From Mangrovibacterium diazotrophicum (GTDB lineage Bacteria > Bacteroidota > Bacteroidia > Bacteroidales > Prolixibacteraceae), in assembly GCF_003610535.1 (NCBI RefSeq), contig NZ_RAPN01000002.1, forward strand, positions 248,001-312,000: a stretch of 64,000 bases of DNA, read 5' to 3'. Below, piece by piece: positions 8,747 to 18,667 of the stretch (its first letter is position 1; each line of letters opens with the position of its first letter). The position numbers and the translations under genes were made by a program. The notes beneath the pieces are model-generated. The model was not told the DNA's origin. It ran no database searches and saw nothing but the letters and a program-made list of their open reading frames with translations.

Positions 8747-9193
8747 TTATCGAATACGATCCAACGAACGAATCAACGCTTCATCTTTTCCAATTCCACG
8801 AATGGCCAAATAATCCAGGATGATGGCAACAACCGGGAAAACAACCGCAATTTTGAAACTAATATTCGCGTCATCGAAGCTGTAGTAAGTGAAGAACCAG
8901 AACATACCGAATAAGCCAATATTCAACAGGATTGACAATACCAGAAAGCGAATTTGCAGAATCCGGCGTTTGTACATAAAAATGGCTCCTACGTGCAGCA
9001 ATAAAATAAGCCCGATCAATCCGGCGATTGCCATCCCGTTTTCAGTCACCGTATTTTGGTGAACGATTCCGCGGATATCGAAAACATATAACTTGCCCGC
9101 TGCGTCCGCGATATCAGCAAAAGGAAGCGTAAAAAGCAATCCGATCAGAATTGCGGCAATGAGCATATAAACTGTTTGAATACGTTGTATCAT
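8747..9193 (-). CDS. DUF4293 membrane protein
   Basis: A 148-residue protein with four predicted membrane helices. It starts MIQRIQTVYMLIA, the signature beginning of the Bacteroidota DUF4293 family, and has the first long soluble loop after helix 1, as usual. An upstream in-frame ATG would add 28 residues without family support, so the ATG at 9193 is chosen. Function of the family is unknown. It is downstream of rny but separated from it by a terminator. Confidence 0.85.
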   Translation of the reverse strand: MIQRIQTVYMLIAAILIGLLFTLPFADIADAAGKLYVFDIRGIVHQNTVTENGMAIAGLIGLILLLHVGAIFMYKRRILQIRFLVLSILLNIGLFGMFWFFTYYSFDDANISFKIAVVFPVVAIILDYLAIRGIGKDEALIRSLDRIR

Positions 9194-9308
9194 GTTACTA
9201 ATTTTTTGCACAAAAATACGGAAATGAACAGAAGAGGCAAGAACAAATGAGCGCTTCACTCCTATTTTCATCGTCAAACTTCACATCATCTGTTCAAACC
9301 ACAGAAAC

Positions 9309-9334
9309 AAAAAAGCCCGCCGAAGCGAGCTTTT
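9309..9334 (-). terminator. Terminator of rny
   Basis: Minus strand AAAAGCTCGC / GCGGGCTTTT (one T-G wobble) with a stable TTCG tetraloop, then TT, just 22 bases after the rny stop codon. Confidence 0.85.
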
Positions 9335-9355
9335 CAAATCTATTTTCAGCTTGAA

Positions 9356-10906
9356 TTATTTTGCGTAGTTCACCGCACGTGTTTCGCGAATCACAGTGAT
9401 CTTGATCTGTCCCGGATAAGTCATTTCATCCTGAATGTGTTTCGCAATGTCGTATGACAGCTGTTCGGTTTCTTTGTCCGAAATCTTGTCGCTACCAACA
9501 ATTACACGCAACTCGCGACCAGCCTGGATCGCGTAAGTTTTCAATACGCCCGGATATGAAAGAGCCAAATCTTCCAACGCTTTCAAACGCTTGATGTACG
9601 ACTCAACCACTTCGCGGCGGGCACCCGGACGAGCACCTGAAATGGCATCACAAACCTGAACGATCGGTGCCAACATAGTTGTCATTTCCACTTCGTCGTG
9701 GTGAGCACCAATAGCGTTGCAGATATCCGGTTTTTCTTTGAACTTCTCAGCTAGTTTCATACCCAACACAGCGTGTGGCAATTCCGGCTCGTCATCCGGC
9801 ACTTTACCAATATCGTGCAACAGACCGGCACGTTTCGCCCATTTCGGGTTCAAGCCCAGTTCCGATGCCATGATTGCACAAAGGTTAGCAACCTCACGCG
9901 AGTGCTGCAACAGGTTCTGTCCATAAGACGAACGGTATTTCATTTTACCGATCAAACGAATCAGTTCCGGGTGCAATCCGTGGATACCCAAGTCGATTGT
10001 TGTCCGTTTACCGGTTTCAATGATTTCTTCTTCAATTTGTTTTTTCACCTTACCAACAACTTCTTCGATACGGGCCGGGTGAATACGTCCGTCAGTTACC
10101 AATTGGTGCAAAGCCAAACGGGCAACCTCACGGCGAACCGGATCGAAACCGGAAAGTACGATTGCTTCAGGAGTGTCGTCGACGATGATTTCAACACCGG
10201 TAGCAGCTTCAAGTGCGCGGATGTTACGACCTTCGCGACCGATAATACGACCTTTTATTTCGTCGCTTTCGATATGGAAGATGGTCACCGCGTTTTCGAT
10301 AGCCGTTTCAGTAGCGACACGTTGAATGGTTTTTACAACAACCTTTTTCGCTTCCTTATTCGCTGTCAATTTCGCTTCCTCCATGATCTCGTTGATGTAC
10401 GACATCGCTTCGGTTTTAGCCTCATTTTTCAACGAATCAACAAGTTGAGATTTCGCTTCTTCAGCAGACAAGCCTGAAATAGCTTCCAATTGCTCCACTT
10501 TTTGGCGGTGCAATTTCTCCAGATCATCTTCTTTTTGCTGAACCAGGTTGATTTGAGCCGTCAGGTTTTCGCGGATGCTTTCCACTTGACGCTTTTCAGT
10601 CTCGAAATCTTTCACCGTACGTTGAAAATCATTTTTGCTTTGCAGAAACGCCGTTTCCTTTTGCTTCATTTTATTTTCAATCCCGGCGATCTTGCTGTTT
10701 TTCTCGTTGATATACTTTTCGTGTTCAGCTTTTAACTGCAAAAATTTTTCCTTTGCCTGCAGGATCTTATCCTTCTTTATCACCTCGCCTTCAGCTTCAG
10801 CCTCGCTGAGTATCTTGCGCTTCTTGCCGTTGATCGCCTTATCCCACAGGAAGTAGGACAAAACGCCGCCGCCCAAAAAGCCAGAAATTACGTATAATAT
10901 TTCCAT
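9356..10906 (-). CDS. rny: Ribonuclease Y
   Basis: RNase Y, 516 residues, a membrane-bound endoribonuclease that starts mRNA decay. An N-terminal membrane helix (about residues 3-20) is followed by a long charged coiled coil (about 25-190), a KH domain containing [15 protein letters not shown], and an HD domain with HSREVAN and LLHDIGKV that bind the metal ions. The C-terminal part with [16 protein letters not shown] is also conserved. Length is normal. It lies 108 bases after zapA in the same direction, a linkage common in Bacteroidota. Confidence 0.97.
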   Translation of the reverse strand: MEILYVISGFLGGGVLSYFLWDKAINGKKRKILSEAEAEGEVIKKDKILQAKEKFLQLKAEHEKYINEKNSKIAGIENKMKQKETAFLQSKNDFQRTVKDFETEKRQVESIRENLTAQINLVQQKEDDLEKLHRQKVEQLEAISGLSAEEAKSQLVDSLKNEAKTEAMSYINEIMEEAKLTANKEAKKVVVKTIQRVATETAIENAVTIFHIESDEIKGRIIGREGRNIRALEAATGVEIIVDDTPEAIVLSGFDPVRREVARLALHQLVTDGRIHPARIEEVVGKVKKQIEEEIIETGKRTTIDLGIHGLHPELIRLIGKMKYRSSYGQNLLQHSREVANLCAIMASELGLNPKWAKRAGLLHDIGKVPDDEPELPHAVLGMKLAEKFKEKPDICNAIGAHHDEVEMTTMLAPIVQVCDAISGARPGARREVVESYIKRLKALEDLALSYPGVLKTYAIQAGRELRVIVGSDKISDKETEQLSYDIAKHIQDEMTYPGQIKITVIRETRAVNYAK

Positions 10907-10934
10907 TTTATAAATTATTACTGATAATTAAAAT

Positions 10935-10999
10935 GAAAGCCCACTATCTGTTTCATCATCAACTGCAAACAGCTGACAATGAAACAAAAGCGGGCTTTC
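10935..10999 (-). terminator. Long three-tier hairpin between zapA and rny
   Basis: Three nested complementary pairs form one 65-nt arm: GAAAGCCC/GGGCTTTC (10935-10942 with 10992-10999), TGTTTCAT/ATGAAACA (10949-10956 with 10979-10986) and CAACTG/CAGCTG (10960-10965 with 10970-10975, one wobble), with nearly symmetric internal loops. On the minus strand it is followed by an AT-rich TTTTAATTAT tail. It may terminate zapA transcription, attenuate read-through into rny, or be a small structured RNA. Confidence 0.55.
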
Positions 11000-11014
11000 G
11001 ATATATTGTATTTT

Positions 11015-11308
11015 TTATTCGTTCAATGACAAAAATTCGCTTAATTGTTCGTCCAACAAGCGTATTTCTTCAACAATCGGTGATTCATCGGACTGCTCCT
11101 CCATTTCCAGATTTTTCAATACAAACTGAAATGCTGTCATCGCCAAAAAATCCTGGGCGTCTTGATTGACATACTTCTTCTTGTACTCCAGAACGATATC
11201 ATTGATCATCTTTGCAGCTTTCCGAATCCTCTCCTCATCCTTTCGGTCAATCTTCAACGGGTAAATCCGTCCGTTGATGTTAATATTTATTGAAAGCTTA
11301 TCTGCCAT
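11015..11308 (-). CDS. zapA: Cell division protein ZapA
   Basis: A 97-residue ZapA protein, which bundles FtsZ filaments at the division site. The N-terminal half has the family pattern of beta strands with INININGRIYPLKI, then a helical region with DEERIRKAAKMIND and a C-terminal coiled-coil helix. Length is typical. It begins 15 bases after the coiled-coil protein gene and is probably co-transcribed with it. Confidence 0.92.
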   Translation of the reverse strand: MADKLSINININGRIYPLKIDRKDEERIRKAAKMINDIVLEYKKKYVNQDAQDFLAMTAFQFVLKNLEMEEQSDESPIVEEIRLLDEQLSEFLSLNE

Positions 11309-11323
11309 TATTCCATGTATTTG

Positions 11324-11617
11324 CTAGACATTCAACTGAGCAATACACTTATCAATTTCCCGCACTATTTTATTGATGCGTTGTTTTACCTGTTTCTTTT
11401 CGTCGTCGCCGACCGATAAAACTTTTGCAACCTTTAGGTCTTCATACTTTTTGACCAGCTGCTCATTTTCACTCTTCAAATCGGCAATGGTGTTCTCGAG
11501 GTCTTCGAGTTTACTTAACAACACCAGCTTTTCGTCTTTCAGCGAATTGTGGCGCTTCATAAGTAACCTGAGCTTTGCCTTAAAATCGTCGAGTAAAACT
11601 TGATCTTCCCCGGTCAT
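11324..11617 (-). CDS. Small coiled-coil protein upstream of zapA
   Basis: A 97-residue, almost fully helical protein with heptad-like repeats from about residue 5 to 70 (KDEKLVLLSKLEDLENTIADL region) and a basic C-terminal helix. The ATG at 11617 is preferred over one 45 bases upstream because that extension is not charged or heptad-like. Its place directly before zapA suggests a role with ZapA or FtsZ, as for the ZapB-like proteins of other bacteria, but that is inference; no family is certain. Confidence 0.75.
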   Translation of the reverse strand: MTGEDQVLLDDFKAKLRLLMKRHNSLKDEKLVLLSKLEDLENTIADLKSENEQLVKKYEDLKVAKVLSVGDDEKKQVKQRINKIVREIDKCIAQLNV

Positions 11618-11831
11618 TTTGTATGCTTTCCCGGACAAAAATAATATTTTTGCCCAATTCATTATACGAAGATAAGTTTATTTGTTGAATAGCATGATAC
11701 AGGCTGAAAATCTTATCAACAGCCCGAGTTTGTAACCATTGAAGACAACTTACAGATTGACATGAAAATGACAGTGGCACCGGGTTCGCGAGATTGCTTT
11801 TATGACAAATAACTGACAAAATTTTACTTTT

Positions 11832-13541
11832 ATGAAGTACCTGCTTTTGACATTATTATTTCTCTTTTTTAAAAATCCATATAATCCGAGTATTGCGCCG
11901 AACTATTTTGCACCTCCGGTTAAAATACCAATCTACCTGGCTGGCAATTTTGGCGAGCTGCGCTCGAATCACTTTCATTCGGGAATCGACATCAAGACGC
12001 AGGGGAAAACAGGTCTCCCGGTTTACGCTGCCGCCGAGGGAACTGTTACCCGCATAAATATCTCGCCGGTAGGTTTCGGACTGGCACTCTACATCAAACA
12101 TCCCAATGGCTACTCGACCGTTTACGGGCATTTGAGCCGTTTGCGCGACGATATGGAGCAATACATCAAAGACATTCAGTATAACCGCGAAAGTTTTTCG
12201 ATTGATGTTTCTGTTCCAGCAGGAAAATTCAATGTTGAAAAAGGCGAATTGGTGGCCTATAGTGGCAACAGCGGAAGTTCAGGCGGGCCCCACCTTCATT
12301 TTGAAATTCGCGACAGCGCTACTGAAAACCCGATTAACCCGCTTCTTTTCAATTTCGATGTAAAAGACAACACACCGCCAAAACTGATGTCGGTGATGCT
12401 CTACCCGCTTTCCAACGGCGCAAATATTGACGGTAGACTAAACCAAAAACCTTTCGACCTCGTCTTCTACGATGGCGAATATCACCTGAAAGGAAACCCA
12501 ATCATCACCGCTGGTGGTACCATTGGTTTTGGACTTCAGGGGCTGGACTATTTGGATGGAAGCTGGAGCAAATGTGGCATCTACGAAATAGACCTCACGG
12601 TAAATAGCAAGTTGATTTATTCGTTTAAAATGAATGAGCTGAACTTTGGTGAAAGCAGGTATTTGAACAGCCACATCGACTACACGTACCTGCGCAACAA
12701 TTCTCGCAGATACCATAAAAACTGGATAGAGGACGGCAATAAACTGAATAACTACCCGGTTAGGGAGAACAAAGGGAAAATCGTTATTGAACCGGGGGAA
12801 AAATATGATGTGGCTTACCTGGTGAAAGACGTTGCTGGCAATATCAGCCGATTAAATTTCGCGCTACAAGGAAAAGCTACGATTGCTCCCGGGCCGCAGC
12901 AAGCCGGCATTCCGGTACAGTGGGACCAGGATTTACTGTTGAAGCAAGATGATGTGGTTGCCAACTTTAAAGCCGGCAGCTTTTACTCCAATTTCTTCCT
13001 CGACTACAAAGAACTGCCCACGCAAAAAGATTTGTACAGCAAACGCATTCAACTGCACCAGTCGGATGTGCCGGTACACCAATCTTACAATTTGCGGATC
13101 AAAGCAGAAGGGCTTCCCGCCGACCTGCAATCGCGGGCATTGATTGTTGCCATCGACCCGAAAACACACAAGCAGTATTCCATGGGCGGCAAATATACGA
13201 ACGGCTGGGTTGAAGCGAATGTGCGGCAACTGGGAACATTTGCTATTGCAACTGATACCGAAGCGCCAACAATCACCCCGATCAATATTCAAAATCATTC
13301 CACCTTGACTGATCGCCGCAAGGTGAGTTTCAAACTTCTGGATAATCTATCTGGCATTGAGAGCTATAGTGGCTCGATTGACGGCCAGTGGGTGCTGTTT
13401 GAATACGACGCCAAAAACAGCCTGCTGGAATACAGTTTCGACGCGAAACGCCTGCAACTGGGAAAATCGCACAACCTGAAATTAACAGTAACCGACGGAG
13501 CCGGTAACGAAAGCGTTTACGAGGCGAAGTTTTACAGATAG
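11832..13541 (+). CDS. M23-family metallopeptidase, exported
   Basis: A 569-residue cell-wall endopeptidase-like protein. After a short N-terminal hydrophobic segment (residues 1-13) comes an M23 (LytM/lysostaphin) domain at about 35-185 with complete zinc ligands: H49 and D53 in FHSGID, H100 in YGHL, and H154/H156 in GPHLHFEIR. The remaining 370 residues look like beta-sandwich modules. Such enzymes cut peptide cross-links of peptidoglycan in the periplasm. It is transcribed towards the fumarase gene and shares a terminator with it. Confidence 0.92.
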   Translation: MKYLLLTLLFLFFKNPYNPSIAPNYFAPPVKIPIYLAGNFGELRSNHFHSGIDIKTQGKTGLPVYAAAEGTVTRINISPVGFGLALYIKHPNGYSTVYGHLSRLRDDMEQYIKDIQYNRESFSIDVSVPAGKFNVEKGELVAYSGNSGSSGGPHLHFEIRDSATENPINPLLFNFDVKDNTPPKLMSVMLYPLSNGANIDGRLNQKPFDLVFYDGEYHLKGNPIITAGGTIGFGLQGLDYLDGSWSKCGIYEIDLTVNSKLIYSFKMNELNFGESRYLNSHIDYTYLRNNSRRYHKNWIEDGNKLNNYPVRENKGKIVIEPGEKYDVAYLVKDVAGNISRLNFALQGKATIAPGPQQAGIPVQWDQDLLLKQDDVVANFKAGSFYSNFFLDYKELPTQKDLYSKRIQLHQSDVPVHQSYNLRIKAEGLPADLQSRALIVAIDPKTHKQYSMGGKYTNGWVEANVRQLGTFAIATDTEAPTITPINIQNHSTLTDRRKVSFKLLDNLSGIESYSGSIDGQWVLFEYDAKNSLLEYSFDAKRLQLGKSHNLKLTVTDGAGNESVYEAKFYR

Positions 13542-13570
13542 AATCAATCGGAAAGACATCATAGCACAAA

Positions 13571-13601
13571 AAAGGAGCTTCAGTAGTACTGAAGCTCCTT
13601 T
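13571..13601. terminator. Bidirectional terminator between M23 peptidase and fumarase
   Basis: A near-perfect palindrome, AAAGGAGCTTCAGTA against its complement, between two convergent genes, with A and T runs on both sides so that it can act for both strands. Confidence 0.9.
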
Positions 13602-13632
13602 GCTTTTATGGAGAAAATTTGTTTGAATGCGA

Positions 13633-15237
13633 CTACAGTGACGCAAAGAAGTCGTTTCCTTTGTCGTCGACGATAATGAATGCCGGGAAATTCTCGATGC
13701 GGATTTTCCGAACAGCTTCCATTCCCAATTCCGGGAAGTCAACCACTTCAACCGCTTTGATACTTTCTTTTGCCAGGATTGCAGCAGGGCCACCAATTGA
13801 TCCCAGGTAGAAACCACCGTGTTTCTTACAAGCGTCGGTCACTGCTTTCGAACGGTTTCCTTTTGCAACCATCACCATTGATCCGCCCATGCTTTGGAAC
13901 AAATCAACGTAAGGGTCCATCCGTCCGGCAGTTGTTGGGCCGAAACTACCTGATGCCATTCCTTGTGGTGTTTTAGCTGGTCCGGCGTAGTAAACCGGGT
14001 ATTTTTTGAAGTACTCCGGCATTGGTTCGCCCGAGTCGACAATCTTTTTGATTTGCGCGTGTGCGATATCGCGGGCTACGATCAATGTTCCGCTCAAGTT
14101 TAAACGGGTTTTGATCGGGTATTTGGTCAGCTCGGCCAAAACTTCTTCCATTGGGCGATCCAAATCGATGTTCACAGGAGGAGCCATTTCAGGAGCAGCT
14201 TCCGGCAAGAAACGACGTGGATTTTTTTCCAGCTGTTCCAGGAAGATACCATCTTCGGTGATTTTTCCTTTGATGTTACGGTCGGCACTACAGCTAACAC
14301 CCAAACCTACCGGGCAAGAAGCTGCGTGGCGAGGCATACGGATTACACGAACATCGTGTACAAAATATTTACCACCGAACTGGGCACCGATTCCGCTCTC
14401 GCGACAGATTTTCAGAACTTTTTCTTCCCACTCCAAATCGCGGAAAGCCTGGCCACCTTCGTTTCCTTCAGTTGGCAGGTGATCGAAATAACCCGCTGAT
14501 GCTTTTTTCACAGCAGCCAAAGTAGCTTCGGCCGATGTTCCACCGATTACCAAGGCCAAGTGGTACGGAGGACAAGCAGAAGTACCCAAATCTCTGATTT
14601 TTTCTTTCACGAACTTGGTTAACGCTTCTTCTGTCAACAAAGCTTTTGTTTGCTGATACAGGTACGTTTTGTTACCCGAACCACCACCTTTAGTAATGAA
14701 CAGGAACTCGTACTTGTTACCTTCTTCGGCATACAAGTCGATTTGTGCAGGCAAGTTGCTACCGGTGTTTTTCTCGTCAAGCATCGTTAAAGGCACCACT
14801 TGCGAATAACGCAGGTTACGATCCCTATAGGTATCGAACACGCCTTTCGACAAATACAAAGCGTCGTTTGCTCCGGTGTACACATTTTCTCCTTTTTTAC
14901 CGATGACGATTGCCGTACCGGTATCCTGGCAAGTTGGTAATTCACCTTCAGCAGCAATCACCTGGTTTGCCAGCATGGTGTGTGCTACGAATTTGTCGTT
15001 GTCGGTTGCTTCCGGATCGTCCAAAATAGAACGAAGCTTTTCGAGGTGAGCAGCGCGCAGGTAGAAAGAAACATCAGCAATTGCTTCTTTAGCCAGCAAC
15101 TCCAATGCTTCGGGCGCTACTTTCAAAATTTTACGGCCATCAAATTCAACCGTTGAAACGTAATCTTTAGTCAGCAACCGATACTCGGTTGTATCTTTTT
15201 TAATCGGGAAAGGTTTTTGATAAATAAATTCAGCCAT
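13633..15237 (-). CDS. fumA: Fumarate hydratase, class I
   Basis: A 534-residue oxygen-sensitive [4Fe-4S] fumarase of the homodimeric class I type, converting fumarate and malate in the TCA cycle. The N-terminal alpha domain has [10 protein letters not shown] and the cysteines in [20 protein letters not shown], which hold the cluster; the C-terminal beta domain has [13 protein letters not shown] and KGNRSK with [13 protein letters not shown]. Length matches bacterial FumA-like enzymes. The gene stands alone, followed by a bidirectional terminator. Confidence 0.96.
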   Translation of the reverse strand: MAEFIYQKPFPIKKDTTEYRLLTKDYVSTVEFDGRKILKVAPEALELLAKEAIADVSFYLRAAHLEKLRSILDDPEATDNDKFVAHTMLANQVIAAEGELPTCQDTGTAIVIGKKGENVYTGANDALYLSKGVFDTYRDRNLRYSQVVPLTMLDEKNTGSNLPAQIDLYAEEGNKYEFLFITKGGGSGNKTYLYQQTKALLTEEALTKFVKEKIRDLGTSACPPYHLALVIGGTSAEATLAAVKKASAGYFDHLPTEGNEGGQAFRDLEWEEKVLKICRESGIGAQFGGKYFVHDVRVIRMPRHAASCPVGLGVSCSADRNIKGKITEDGIFLEQLEKNPRRFLPEAAPEMAPPVNIDLDRPMEEVLAELTKYPIKTRLNLSGTLIVARDIAHAQIKKIVDSGEPMPEYFKKYPVYYAGPAKTPQGMASGSFGPTTAGRMDPYVDLFQSMGGSMVMVAKGNRSKAVTDACKKHGGFYLGSIGGPAAILAKESIKAVEVVDFPELGMEAVRKIRIENFPAFIIVDDKGNDFFASL

Positions 15238-15374
15238 AGCTTTTGAATTCAGTTGTTTTTGTATTTCGTTTTTTTAGTTGGACTCGCATTTTTGAACGAA
15301 TGCCTACAAATATAGCCAATAGCGCCCAAAAGAGCTTTTCATTCGGGCTATTTTTCGGCTTTGACACAATTTCT

Positions 15375-16235
15375 TTACAAAGCTTCCGAACCGCTTTTTC
15401 TTCGGTCAATATAGCTTTGAATGAAGTCATCAAACTCCTTCATTAGCTGTCGTAAAACGGGGTGCTTCACATCAAATTGAATCGCCCCTAGCGATGATAT
15501 CGGCAATATTTTTGGCGAGGTGCCACTGATAAAAGCAGCCTCATACTGATTCAAATCTGTAGCGCTGATATCTGTTTCCCGGCATTCGATCCCCAATTTT
15601 CGGATGCATTCCATAATTTTCAGACGGGTGATACCAATCAGCACTTTTTCGGCAGGCGCTGTGTAAAAAACACTTTCCTTCACTAAAAACACATTCGACC
15701 GACTTCCTTCGGTAATGAAACCGTCCCGATCCACCAACAACACCTCGTACCAATTATTCTCGATAATCGTCCGATCAGCCAATTCACGTACGGGCAAATG
15801 AGCAACTTTGATCTGCGGATTCGTACGCATGGCATGTAAAAAACCTGTCGGCACTCCCAGTCTGTATTGATCTGCAGTTGGGTAATTGGACGGAATGACG
15901 AACATCCGAAGCGTTTGCTTCCCATCTGCTTCAATCCAAAGTTCCACCTTAATATTGTCGCAATCAGTTTTATTCAATCGAATCAATTCCGAGATCTGCG
16001 CTTCGAATTCGGATGCAGAAACAGGATCGTTCAGCCCAAATTTTCGCCACGAATTCTGAAAACGCGCATAGTGATCTTCAAGAAAAAGCGCAACGCCATC
16101 GATCACCCGCAGAACTTCATATACCTGCAAAGCGTTATCACCCTTAAAAGGCTCGAAAGGAAGTTCCTCTGCCACACCATTTTTAATGTAAGATGTTGGC
16201 TCGATTTTCCGATTTGAGGTTGTAATTTTGTTCAT
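15375..16235 (-). CDS. Class IV aminotransferase (branched-chain/4-amino-4-deoxychorismate lyase-like)
   Basis: A PLP fold-type IV enzyme of about 286 residues. Visible family marks are the EVLRVIDGVALFLEDHYARF segment, the PLP-lysine region (PQIKVAHLPVRE), and EVLLVDRDGFITEGSRSNVFLV, which holds the conserved glutamate and phosphate-binding residues. It could be a branched-chain aminotransferase, D-amino-acid transaminase or aminodeoxychorismate lyase; sequence alone does not decide. Upstream in-frame ATGs at 16256 and 16277 exist, the latter only three bases from the divergent kinase gene, so 16235 is preferred but not certain. Confidence 0.85.
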   Translation of the reverse strand: MNKITTSNRKIEPTSYIKNGVAEELPFEPFKGDNALQVYEVLRVIDGVALFLEDHYARFQNSWRKFGLNDPVSASEFEAQISELIRLNKTDCDNIKVELWIEADGKQTLRMFVIPSNYPTADQYRLGVPTGFLHAMRTNPQIKVAHLPVRELADRTIIENNWYEVLLVDRDGFITEGSRSNVFLVKESVFYTAPAEKVLIGITRLKIMECIRKLGIECRETDISATDLNQYEAAFISGTSPKILPISSLGAIQFDVKHPVLRQLMKEFDDFIQSYIDRRKSGSEAL

Positions 16236-16280
16236 ACCAAAACTTTTATCTCTCATGAACTCGTTAAATGCCTTCATTAA

Positions 16281-17234
16281 ATGAAAAGTGCATCAAAAAT
16301 AACATTGATCTATTTTTTAATCAGCTTTTTCTGGATTTTATTTTCAGATCGTTTTATCGAGACGCTCACTGATAACGCGGCAGTTCTGACTAAGCTACAA
16401 ACCTATAAAGGCTGGTTTTTTGTAATTAGCACTTCCGTTTTTTTGTACATACTTATTAGCCGTGAAATACGAAAACAGGGAAAACTGAATGAAGAACTTC
16501 AACAGGCGAAGGAGAAGGCGGAAGAATCGGACAGGTTGAAATCGGCTTTTCTGTCGAACATGTCGCACGAGATACGCACACCTTTAAACGGCATCGTCGG
16601 TTTCAGCCAATTGCTTTTCGAAGAAGAGGAAGATCCCGAAACCCGTCAAATGTATATCGACCAGGTTAACCAAAACAGCGAGCTGCTACTGAAAATCATC
16701 AACAATATTCTGGAGATATCCAAGATCCAGGAGAACATGATCACCCCGAAAGTCCGGGCAGTGAAACTGCCGGAACTGCTTCACTATGTCAGCCAAATTT
16801 ACAGTTCCCGGAAATCTGCGCTGATGCAGAAAGGACTCGCTTTTCAGCTGGAAATTCATCCAAGTTGCAAAAAGCTAACCATCCAAACAGATCCCGATTG
16901 CCTCAACCAGATTTTATTCAACCTGCTGGATAATGCTGTCAAATACACATCGATAGGGGAAATTAAGCTAGGCTGCCAACTTGAAGAAAGGTTCCTTCGA
17001 ATTTACGTGATTGATACAGGGATTGGCATCTCAGCCGACGTCATGCCCCGAATATTCGATCGCTTTAAGCGTTTCCAAAACAACGAAAATTTTTCCGAAG
17101 GATTCGGGTTGGGCTTGTCAATTAGCCAAGGATTGGCTGCAGCGCTGGAAGCCAAACTAGAAGTCACATCACAACCCGGAGAAGGAAGTTGCTTTTCAGT
17201 TCTGCTGCCGCGCAACAGGAAAAGCGAAAACTAA
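16281..17234 (+). CDS. Membrane sensor histidine kinase
   Basis: A 317-residue histidine kinase. Two membrane helices (about residues 6-24 and 44-60) with a very short periplasmic loop of about 20 residues are followed by a HisKA domain with phospho-acceptor H96 in MSHEIRTPLNG and a HATPase domain with N box (FNLLDNAVKYT), G1 box DTGIGIS and G2 box GFGLGLSIS. There is no receiver domain and no response regulator beside it, so it is an orphan. The short loop suggests it senses a membrane or cytoplasmic cue. It is divergent from the aminotransferase. Confidence 0.93.
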   Translation: MKSASKITLIYFLISFFWILFSDRFIETLTDNAAVLTKLQTYKGWFFVISTSVFLYILISREIRKQGKLNEELQQAKEKAEESDRLKSAFLSNMSHEIRTPLNGIVGFSQLLFEEEEDPETRQMYIDQVNQNSELLLKIINNILEISKIQENMITPKVRAVKLPELLHYVSQIYSSRKSALMQKGLAFQLEIHPSCKKLTIQTDPDCLNQILFNLLDNAVKYTSIGEIKLGCQLEERFLRIYVIDTGIGISADVMPRIFDRFKRFQNNENFSEGFGLGLSISQGLAAALEAKLEVTSQPGEGSCFSVLLPRNRKSEN

Positions 17235-17235
17235 A

Positions 17236-17256
17236 AAAGGAGCACATGGCTCCTTT
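17236..17256. terminator. Bidirectional terminator between kinase and ridA
   Basis: AAAGGAGC and GCTCCTTT form an 8-bp stem with a 5-nt loop between two convergent genes. Confidence 0.8.
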
Positions 17257-17280
17257 CATTATCTTATCTGCAGCTAGAAA

Positions 17281-17658
17281 TTATTTAACAGCTACAGTTT
17301 CAATTTCGACCAAAACGCCCAAAGGCAATTCTTTCACCGCAAAAGCCGCGCGTGCCGGTGGATTTGTAGGATAGCAATTTCCGTAAACCTCGTTCATGGC
17401 TTTGAAATTGGCCATGTCGCTCAGTAAACAAGTCGACTTCACCACATCAGCAAAAGTGTATCCTGCCTCGGTCAAAATCGCTTCAATATTCTTCATCACT
17501 TGGGTGGTCTGCTCTGTAATTCCTCCTTCTACAACCTTTCCCACAGCCGGATCAACCGGAATCTGTCCGGAAATATAAAGTGTTCCATTCACTTCAATTG
17601 CTTGACTGTAAGGGCCGATTGCAGCCGGTGCGTTTGTTGTTGAAATAATACGTTTCAT
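17281..17658 (-). CDS. ridA: RidA family enamine/imine deaminase
   Basis: A 125-residue RidA (YjgF/YER057c/UK114) protein, which hydrolyses reactive enamines and imines formed by PLP enzymes such as threonine dehydratase. Family motifs are AIGPYSQAIEVNG, SGQIPVD, the substrate-binding arginine in NPPARAAFAV and the final PLGVLVEIE. Length is exact for the family. Confidence 0.95.
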   Translation of the reverse strand: MKRIISTTNAPAAIGPYSQAIEVNGTLYISGQIPVDPAVGKVVEGGITEQTTQVMKNIEAILTEAGYTFADVVKSTCLLSDMANFKAMNEVYGNCYPTNPPARAAFAVKELPLGVLVEIETVAVK

Positions 17659-18067
17659 TGTAACTACTTAATCGTTAAATATTGTTTGCTATTCAAAATC
17701 TGAATTTCGATGCAAAGAAACAAAATACAATTCAGCAAAAACAATTAAAATGTCAGCTTTGGTGAAAAACAAACTTTTTTGTCTGTTTCTAAACAGCTCG
17801 AAAAACGGGGACCTTTGCTCCCGAAAAAGAATTAATGAATACGAAAACTATTGTTCTTGACGAACCGACTTGTTTAAACATAAACAAAAGGAGAATCTAA
17901 CTGTTTCGATACACGACAGGACAAGCAGGCGATTTTCCATTCACTGCAACTGATCATCCTTTGCCGAGGTGGTATTAAGATTGGAGATTGAAAAGATATA
18001 CTGGCATAAATGTTCAGAATGAATGGTAGCGACAAAATTAATTAACAGATCTTCAAGGAGTATCAAC
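17659..18067. other. Intergenic region between ridA and LuxR-type gene
   Basis: About 400 bases between divergent genes. I find no convincing gene or RNA and no exact TAnnTTTG element. The only clear signal is AAGGAG at 18055-18060, the ribosome binding site of the next gene. Confidence 0.5.
18055..18060 (+). promoter_or_regulatory. Strong Shine-Dalgarno site deciding the LuxR-type start
   Basis: AAGGAG lies seven bases before the ATG at 18068. Such strong sites are uncommon in this window and it selects this ATG over one 45 bases upstream. Confidence 0.75.
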
Positions 18068-18667
18068 ATGGAAGATTCCATGCTAGACTACTTCTTCCGA
18101 ACGTACAATCACGGGCAAATGTGTTCCGATATCTCTTACGATGTCGAAAAAGATGAAATACTGCACCTCAGTGAAAACTTCCGCGAACTTACCGGACAGC
18201 ATTGCGGCCAAAAGTTCAACCAGTGCTTGCTTTTCATAAAAACAATAATCCACCCCGAAGACTACAGCACATTTCTGGTGCGTTTAGTCGAATTTGTAAA
18301 ACTCGATCGGGCCAAAATGGCGATTGACCCCAAAAGCGCTATCCGCTCCTTTACTTTTCGGGTCAATGACTCCAAACAAGAATGGGTATCGGTTAAATTA
18401 CACGCGCTAATGCTATCGTCGAATACCTTAGTTGGCATTGTACACAAACAAAACAATTTAGCTGACGAAGAGCCTGCCGCCGTTTCGGCGCGCGAGAAGG
18501 AAATTCTGAATTTGATTGCCGACGGGAACTCCGCAAAAATAATCGGCGACAAACTGAATATCAGTCCCAACACCGTGATCACGCACCGCAACAACCTGAA
18601 AAAGAAATTCAGAGCCAAGAACACGGCAGAACTCATAAAAGAAGCCGTCAAATCGCAAGTGATTTAA
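18068..18667 (+). CDS. LuxR-type transcriptional regulator with PAS-like N-terminus
   Basis: A 199-residue regulator. The N-terminal about 125 residues resemble a PAS sensor fold (DILHLSENFRELTG and the PAC-like FRVNDSKQEWVSVKL). The C-terminal GerE/LuxR helix-turn-helix spans about 135-199 with SAREKEILNLIADG, ISPNTVITHRNNLKKKF and KNTAELI. There is no phospho-receiver domain, so it is not a classic response regulator. It is convergent with the last gene of the injection-system operon and its stop codon sits inside the shared hairpin. Whether it regulates that operon is unknown. Confidence 0.88.
   Translation: MEDSMLDYFFRTYNHGQMCSDISYDVEKDEILHLSENFRELTGQHCGQKFNQCLLFIKTIIHPEDYSTFLVRLVEFVKLDRAKMAIDPKSAIRSFTFRVNDSKQEWVSVKLHALMLSSNTLVGIVHKQNNLADEEPAAVSAREKEILNLIADGNSAKIIGDKLNISPNTVITHRNNLKKKFRAKNTAELIKEAVKSQVI

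Noticed and set aside
8641-8823. A 60-residue open frame on the plus strand after cysN
   Set aside because: It begins with GTG inside the terminator stem and overlaps the DUF4293 gene; no family.
10907-11014. 6S RNA next to zapA
   Set aside because: The gap is about 108 bases and the hairpin 65 bases, too short for 6S RNA, and the typical central bubble is not seen.
15230-15433. A 67-residue open frame on the minus strand between the fumarase and aminotransferase genes
   Set aside because: It overlaps the end of the aminotransferase and the start of fumarase, has no recognisable family and no ribosome site; most likely chance.
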